A stretch of DNA of 39,972 bases, taken from assembly GCA_025060325.1 (NCBI GenBank), contig JANXBW010000036.1:1-39972 (forward strand), read 5' to 3'. The DNA is from Thermoguttaceae bacterium. GTDB lineage: Bacteria; Planctomycetota; Planctomycetia; Pirellulales; Thermoguttaceae. The position numbers were made by a program, and so were the translations under genes. The notes below the pieces were generated by a model. That model ran no database searches, was not told the DNA's origin, and saw only the letters and a program-made list of their open reading frames with translations. Below are positions 35,750 to 39,972 of this stretch, one piece after another; the stretch's first letter is position 1, and each line of letters opens with the position of its first letter.

Positions 35750-37384
35750 ATGGAAAGATTCCTTGTTCTCATCGACGTCCCCAGCATCAAGCAATATGTG
35801 TTTGGGACGGATACCCTAGCTGAAATCCGCGGGGCAAGTGCCCTTTTGGACCATCTAAACAGACAGGAAATGGAAAGGATATTGGAAAGGCAATTCCCTC
35901 ACCGTGTGGAAAAAGTGTATGCAAACGGCGGGGCCGCTCAGTTTATCGTGATGGCCCAAGACAGAACGCAGGTAGAGGCCGCCCTTGTTGAGCTTGCGCG
36001 AGTAATTTCCGGAAAAACGGGAGGCGGGGTTGGTTTAACGTGGGGTATCGGGCGTCTTAACCCAGTCGGGGGAGGATCATATAAGGCGGCCCTAGATGAA
36101 GCGTTTTCCGAGCAACGTTGGTGGCGGGCATGCGGCATGGAGCAGCGCTCCGTCCCCACCTTTCCGCTGGCGGAAGAGTGCGAGTCGAGCTCTTACTACC
36201 CGGCCACCCGAGACTACCCTTGGGGTGAAGAAGTAAAAATCATTTCCGAGGTTATCGCCCGTAAGTACGACGCGGCCACAAATCCACAGCTTTTCGGCCT
36301 GTGGCACCAGTTCGTCAATTGGTTGCAGTCCAAGCAAGGTTGGCCCCAGGTTGATCCAACAAAAATCAGTTGCCGGATGCTTGAAGACATTGGCGAAGCC
36401 TCGCAAACTCGTTGGGGTTACATAGGACTCATCTACGCTGATGGTAATGCGATGGGTAGGCTCGTCCAGGAAATCAGCTCAGCGGAAGTAGCCAGAGCTT
36501 TCAGCGAGCTTGTAGATGGCAGTCTCCGCGATGCCTGTCATCATGCACTTAAGGAAATCCTCGGCAACTTTATCGATTTAGTCAACGAGGAAATTACTCG
36601 GCCGGGACAGCCCGATACTCAGTTGCCGGGCGACATTCTTTTATTAGGCGGTGACGACCTGATGGTCGTGCTGCCGGCCGAGCGGGCGATACCTTTTGCG
36701 ATTCGCTCCTCGCAACTATTTGAGGAGTTTTCGCGCGACCGGATCCAAGGCCTTCAGGGCGAAGCGAGAGAATTCCTCAAAAGCCGGGTCGGGGACCGCG
36801 GGTTGACCTTTTCTTGCGGGGTAGCGATTGGGCCTGCCCGGTACCCGTTTTACCTCCTTCTTGAGCTGGCCGAGGAGCTTCTTGCTTCAGCCAAGCGGGG
36901 CAGTAGCAGCGACCCTGAGGCCCAGGCTTATTGGGCCCCCTCCTACATCGACTTCCATATCCAGGCTGGCTCGGCAACACAGGATCTTAGGCAACTCCGC
37001 CGCCACGATTATGGCGAGGGCACTTCTTACGTCCGCACACTCCGACCTTACCGTCGGGAGAGGCTAAAGACACTTTGCGAAGCCGCGAAAAAACTAAGCG
37101 ATGCAAGGCTGCCTAAAAGCAAGCTCCACGACTTTTTGGAAGCAGCATTAGAACCGCGCCCGCGAGCGGCTGGCTGGCGAGCCCGGGAGATCTTCGTCCG
37201 CCTCCCGGAAACGGAATCGGTCACTCAAAGGTCAACATTTTGGAATCTGCTGAATCAGTTTGGTGCGGTATCGATGGAAGACTTCCCATGGACACGTCGG
37301 AACGGCAAAAAGTACACCGCTTTGGCTGATCTGGTCGAAGTGTGCGATCTGTTTTCGACTCGTGCCAGCAAGGAACGGATATGA
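35750..37384 (+). CDS. cas10: Cas10-like protein without HD domain (type III RAMP system)
   Basis: Large subunit of a type III-like CRISPR effector. Its N-terminal part (VFGTDTLAEIRGASALLDHLNR) matches the first Palm region of Cmr2-like proteins, but the site reads YANGGAAQFIV (GG at 60-61), so Palm1 lacks catalytic acids. The second Palm is intact: Asp231 in LIYADGNAMG and the cyclase motif LLGGDDLMVVLPA (GGDD at 300-303), followed by SCGVAIGPARYP. No N-terminal HD nuclease domain is present and the protein is only 544 residues, against about 700-1,000 in typical Cas10. Expected activity is therefore cyclic oligoadenylate synthesis on target RNA binding, without ssDNA cleavage. The stop overlaps the next start (ATGA). 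The ribosome site is weak (GGAAC). Confidence 0.87.
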   Translation: MERFLVLIDVPSIKQYVFGTDTLAEIRGASALLDHLNRQEMERILERQFPHRVEKVYANGGAAQFIVMAQDRTQVEAALVELARVISGKTGGGVGLTWGIGRLNPVGGGSYKAALDEAFSEQRWWRACGMEQRSVPTFPLAEECESSSYYPATRDYPWGEEVKIISEVIARKYDAATNPQLFGLWHQFVNWLQSKQGWPQVDPTKISCRMLEDIGEASQTRWGYIGLIYADGNAMGRLVQEISSAEVARAFSELVDGSLRDACHHALKEILGNFIDLVNEEITRPGQPDTQLPGDILLLGGDDLMVVLPAERAIPFAIRSSQLFEEFSRDRIQGLQGEAREFLKSRVGDRGLTFSCGVAIGPARYPFYLLLELAEELLASAKRGSSSDPEAQAYWAPSYIDFHIQAGSATQDLRQLRRHDYGEGTSYVRTLRPYRRERLKTLCEAAKKLSDARLPKSKLHDFLEAALEPRPRAAGWRAREIFVRLPETESVTQRSTFWNLLNQFGAVSMEDFPWTRRNGKKYTALADLVEVCDLFSTRASKERI

Positions 37385-38184
37385 ACCAGAGCCCTCAAGA
37401 ATTAGCGGTCCAGTTTTCAATCCACTGGAAGTCCCCGTGGCACGTAGGGAGCGGCTTAAGCACCTCGGGGGTGGACCGGCTACTACGGGTGCGAACCGCT
37501 GAAGTTGTTGACGGAAACTCCGGCCTGAGTCGCTTGCTCCTAGTCCCTTACGTGCCAGGTTCCCAGCTCAAAGGTGTGCTCCGGCACACATGTGAGCAGA
37601 TCGTTGCCACGTGTAATGGGGAGGTGGTATCGCCCCACACGGTCGGAAGGGAGCCACCGGAAGGGTTATTGCATAGCTTCCGGCCGGCACACGAGTCCAA
37701 TCTGATTGTGGATCGGCTTTTTGGGAGTCGGTATCAGGGCGATTGCCTCTTTGTCGAGGATGCTGTGCCGGCGGAGGTGCACGGCGACTATGGGGTGATC
37801 TATGGACGAACAGCGGTGGACCGCCTCACCGGGACCGTTCGGGAAGGCACGCTGTTTTTCACCGAAGTAGCCTCCCAGCATTTTCCACCCCTTAAGAGCC
37901 GGATCCTCGCCCGACATGAGCCGGGCACGCTAACAATGGAAGACGGAACAACAAAATTCCCGTTTGAATACGCACTTCTTATTGCCGGGCTTTTGAGTAT
38001 CGACTCTCTTGGCGGAGATAAAAGCGCCGGTTTCGGCCGGTGCAAAATCAACGTTGACCAGATTCGCTGGAATGGAAACCCCATTTCGGTCCAAGAGGCG
38101 CTCGAGCCTTTACAGGACGAGGAATGGTACGGCCTTGCTGAGCTCATTCGGGAGGAGATGAAAAAACGAATCCCACGGGAGTAA
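37381..38184 (+). CDS. cas7: Csm3-like Cas7-family RAMP protein
   Basis: A 267-residue backbone protein of a type III effector that would bind the crRNA and cut target RNA. The start overlaps the cas10 stop by four bases. Csm3-like landmarks are all there: HVGSGLSTSGVDRLLRVR with Asp32 at the place of the target-RNA cleaving Asp of Csm3, VPYVPGSQLKGVLRHTCEQ, DRLFGSRYQGDCLFVEDA, GRTAVDRLTGTVREGTLFFTEV, and the C-terminal glycine-rich loop SLGGDKSAGFGRCKI. The retained Asp suggests RNA cleavage is still possible. Only one such Cas7-like gene is seen before the window ends; type III complexes normally need several Cas7-type subunits, so more may follow. Confidence 0.87.
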   Translation: MNQSPQELAVQFSIHWKSPWHVGSGLSTSGVDRLLRVRTAEVVDGNSGLSRLLLVPYVPGSQLKGVLRHTCEQIVATCNGEVVSPHTVGREPPEGLLHSFRPAHESNLIVDRLFGSRYQGDCLFVEDAVPAEVHGDYGVIYGRTAVDRLTGTVREGTLFFTEVASQHFPPLKSRILARHEPGTLTMEDGTTKFPFEYALLIAGLLSIDSLGGDKSAGFGRCKINVDQIRWNGNPISVQEALEPLQDEEWYGLAELIREEMKKRIPRE

Positions 38185-38295
38185 CGAGCCTTTTGAAAGG
38201 CAGTCAGCCCTAGGCTGTTAACAAACTATGAAGGTAAGCCAACAATTTTCCCACGTTTTTTGGGGTGAGTCCCTACATTAACGGAGGAGAAATTC

Positions 38296-39519
38296 GTGCC
38301 TCGGTGGCTAATCGAAGCAGTTGTGGAATCCCCCATCGTCATTCGTCGGCAAAGACAATCGCAACGGTCTGAGGGGGCAGAGTACGTGCCTGGTACACAG
38401 GTGCGGGGGGCATTTGCCCGGGCATACTTATGGCAGAAAGGCCGTGCCGATGCCACTTTTTACAAGGTGTTCAGCGAAGAGAGCGGATGCCGCTTTGGGC
38501 CGCTTGATCCAGGGCAATATTGCTTTCCGAAGACGGCTTATTCTTGTAAACGCTACCCAGGTTTTCCATCGCAAAACGGGCACGGGGTAGTCGATCTTTT
38601 ACCGGAGTTTATTCGCTGGAGTTTAACTGGGCAGCCACCGACTCCTCAGCGATGCGCCCAATGTGGCCATGATTTGAAAGCCATGGGTGGCTTTTATGGC
38701 CGCGACTCATTCGGCAACCTTATGGAAATGCGGGGGCGCTGGCGCCGCACTATGAAAGCTCATGTGGGAATCGAGCGGCTAACCCGCACCGCGGCAGAGG
38801 CTGTGTTCTTTCACTTGCCTGCGCTTGAGCCAGAGCCGGAACCAAGTGTTGATGGTTCCGCAACCGCGGCAATTCCTAAGCTTTATGGGTGGATTGAGGC
38901 TGACCAGGCTCAGCTGTCCATACTTCAAGAGGTATTGCAGAAAGAGGAGGGTATCCTTCGGATCGGTCACGCTCGCACGCGGGGATATGGGCGGGTTCGA
39001 ATACAAATTTTAGACCAAGCTCCGGATTGTGCCCAAGAGCTAGAGGCTTGGAGCCAAAAACTAGTAGCCAAGCTGGATTGCGGTTTGGATCCAAATCGTC
39101 ATTTGTTGTTCTCGCTGTCCCTTCCTACCGGTGCCATCCTTGTAGATGAGGTACTGCGGTATACGTTGGATCCATCAATGATGGTTCCGTGGCTACCGCG
39201 GTTACCGGCGGGCCCACCAGGAAGGCCCGAAACTTTTGGGAATGAGAAGCAATTCGCGGACGGATATCTGCGGACACTTGCAGCAATTACTCAACATGAG
39301 CGTGTACGAGGCTGGAACTTTGCCCAGGGCTTACCTCGGGCCGACGAATGGATGATAAGCCGCGGTTCGGTGTACGTATATCTCTATAAGGGAGGTTCTC
39401 AAGGGCGCAGAGAGTTGCTTAAGCAACTTAAGGAGCTCGAGGCGGCGGGCGTAGGTGCCCGCTTGGCGGAAGGATTCGGGAAAGTCGTGGTAGGTGACAG
39501 TTTTCACGTTGACCTTTGA
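38296..39519 (+). CDS. csx10: Csx10-like RAMP protein (Cas5 group, type III-D)
   Basis: A 407-residue RAMP protein that probably caps the 5' end of the crRNA, as Cas5-type subunits do. I chose the GTG at 38,296 because GGAGGAG lies 6 bases before it. The N-terminus has the ferredoxin-like pattern WLIEAVVESPIVIRRQRQSQ followed by YVPGTQVRGAFARAYL. Csx10-like marks are FPKTAYSCKRYPGF... GHGVVDLL, a Cys pair (Cys120 and Cys123 in RCAQCGHDL) and the glycine-rich loop RIGHARTRGYGRVRI (about 222-236). Cys84 and the Cys pair, perhaps with His96, could bind zinc. A second RAMP-like half (from about 265) ends in ARLAEGFGKVVVGD. Two small hairpins lie in the 111-base gap before it. Confidence 0.8.
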   Translation: MPRWLIEAVVESPIVIRRQRQSQRSEGAEYVPGTQVRGAFARAYLWQKGRADATFYKVFSEESGCRFGPLDPGQYCFPKTAYSCKRYPGFPSQNGHGVVDLLPEFIRWSLTGQPPTPQRCAQCGHDLKAMGGFYGRDSFGNLMEMRGRWRRTMKAHVGIERLTRTAAEAVFFHLPALEPEPEPSVDGSATAAIPKLYGWIEADQAQLSILQEVLQKEEGILRIGHARTRGYGRVRIQILDQAPDCAQELEAWSQKLVAKLDCGLDPNRHLLFSLSLPTGAILVDEVLRYTLDPSMMVPWLPRLPAGPPGRPETFGNEKQFADGYLRTLAAITQHERVRGWNFAQGLPRADEWMISRGSVYVYLYKGGSQGRRELLKQLKELEAAGVGARLAEGFGKVVVGDSFHVDL

Positions 39520-39524
39520 GCCGT

Positions 39525-39972
39525 ATGAGTGAGGCAGAAAGTATGAGCGGACAAGAGAAGGAAACTCGCCCCCTCGCGGAGCTCCCTGTCCAACTTAAAC
39601 GCAAGGCAGACCAATTTTTGGATGACGAGGCCCAGCAACAGAGCTTTGCCGACTTGGGGCAAAAATTTTATCGGGCATTCCATCCTAAGTCCCACGAGGA
39701 AGGTAAGAGCGGGAAGAAGAAATCCCCACCTGTGAGCAGTCAGTTGCGCAATTTGCAGCAAATAGCAGTTTCCGCTGCCCGATTCTCGGAGATCGAGGAT
39801 TTCGTAAAACATCAGATGGGAAGAAGCACCAAGTCCGCCGAGCCGTGGCGCCAAGTAGGCGAAAAAATTCTTGAACAACTCCAAGCGCTCAGAAAAAAAG
39901 CTCGCGAATTTGCCGACAGCAACAAGGAGCAAGAATTCCTCTTGCGGCAGTATCTCGCCCGGGGCTGGATAC
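39525..39972 (+). CDS. Cas11/Csm2-like small subunit (partial, runs off the window)
   Basis: The frame opens at ATG 39,525, five bases after the Csx10 stop, and stays open for 149 codons to the end of the window. It is nearly all charged helix: the first 60 residues are hydrophilic, a Lys-rich linker follows (EEGKSGKKKSPP), then VSSQLRNLQQIAVSAARFSEIEDFVKHQMGR and a helix to LLRQYLARGW. The SSQLRN helix start recalls Csm2/Cas11 proteins, where a similar S/T-x-QLR segment begins the helical core. Position in a type III gene string agrees. A second in-frame ATG lies seven codons in. The assignment is an inference from pattern and context. Confidence 0.5.
   Translation, partial: MSEAESMSGQEKETRPLAELPVQLKRKADQFLDDEAQQQSFADLGQKFYRAFHPKSHEEGKSGKKKSPPVSSQLRNLQQIAVSAARFSEIEDFVKHQMGRSTKSAEPWRQVGEKILEQLQALRKKAREFADSNKEQEFLLRQYLARGWI

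Noticed and set aside
35544-35819. 91-codon open frame overlapping the start of cas10
   Set aside because: It overlaps the well-supported cas10 start by 70 bases in another frame and shows no known motif.

Overview
The window most resembles the chromosome of a Planctomycete, probably a moderately GC-rich and perhaps thermophilic member of the Pirellulales/Thermogutta type. This is inferred from gene content and not from a marker gene. The supporting signs are an exosortase with an EpsI partner inside an exopolysaccharide locus, two small exported proteins of a planctomycete style (YGYHPTTWRRWP and PTFSPWLYLYR...GPLDPYNAW motifs), long secreted glycoside hydrolases and unusually long non-coding gaps. 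No rRNA, tRNA or CRISPR array was found.

Region 1 (1-17,780) is an envelope or exopolysaccharide locus. On the minus strand at the left edge are an ABC-2 polysaccharide exporter (permease Wzm, ATPase Wzt cut by the edge) and a GT4 glycosyltransferase between them. Divergent from these, on the plus strand, are a Wza-like export lipoprotein, a proline-rich lipoprotein and a small secreted protein. Convergent with them is a long minus-strand run: a WecA/MraY-like sugar-phosphate transferase with a C-terminal extension, a giant TPR protein (1,474 aa), an exosortase with an intact Cys-Arg-His triad, a Wzc-like polymerisation regulator/BY-kinase and an EpsI-like protein. The likely logic is that WecA primes the lipid carrier, GT4 extends, Wzm/Wzt and/or Wzc/Wza export, and the exosortase plus EpsI process an unknown set of sorted proteins.

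Region 2 (17,781-21,082) is a 3.3 kb stretch with no convincing gene but several inverted repeats and one possible 53-aa ORF.

Region 3 (21,083-27,190), all minus strand, holds a ribulokinase-type FGGY kinase, a stand-alone LuxR-type HTH protein with a clear sigma-70-like promoter, and a partial Tad/Flp pilus set (CpaB, TadE, prepilin peptidase, Flp pilin, with a terminator after the pilin gene). The Tad ATPases and secretin are absent here.

Region 4 (28,024-34,606), minus strand, holds a secreted GH127 beta-L-arabinofuranosidase-like enzyme with its Zn-thiolate site intact, a small hypothetical protein and a large exported TIM-barrel glycosidase-like protein. With the ribulokinase these suggest arabinose-containing glycan use, although the genes are not one operon.

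Region 5 (35,750-39,972), plus strand, is the start of a type III-like RAMP cluster: a short Cas10 without an HD domain but with an intact GGDD, a Csm3-like Cas7 with the presumed catalytic Asp, a Csx10-like RAMP protein with a possible Cys cluster, and a partial Cas11-like helical protein that leaves the window. No array, Cas1/Cas2 or Cas6 is visible. This is the most interesting part of the window.
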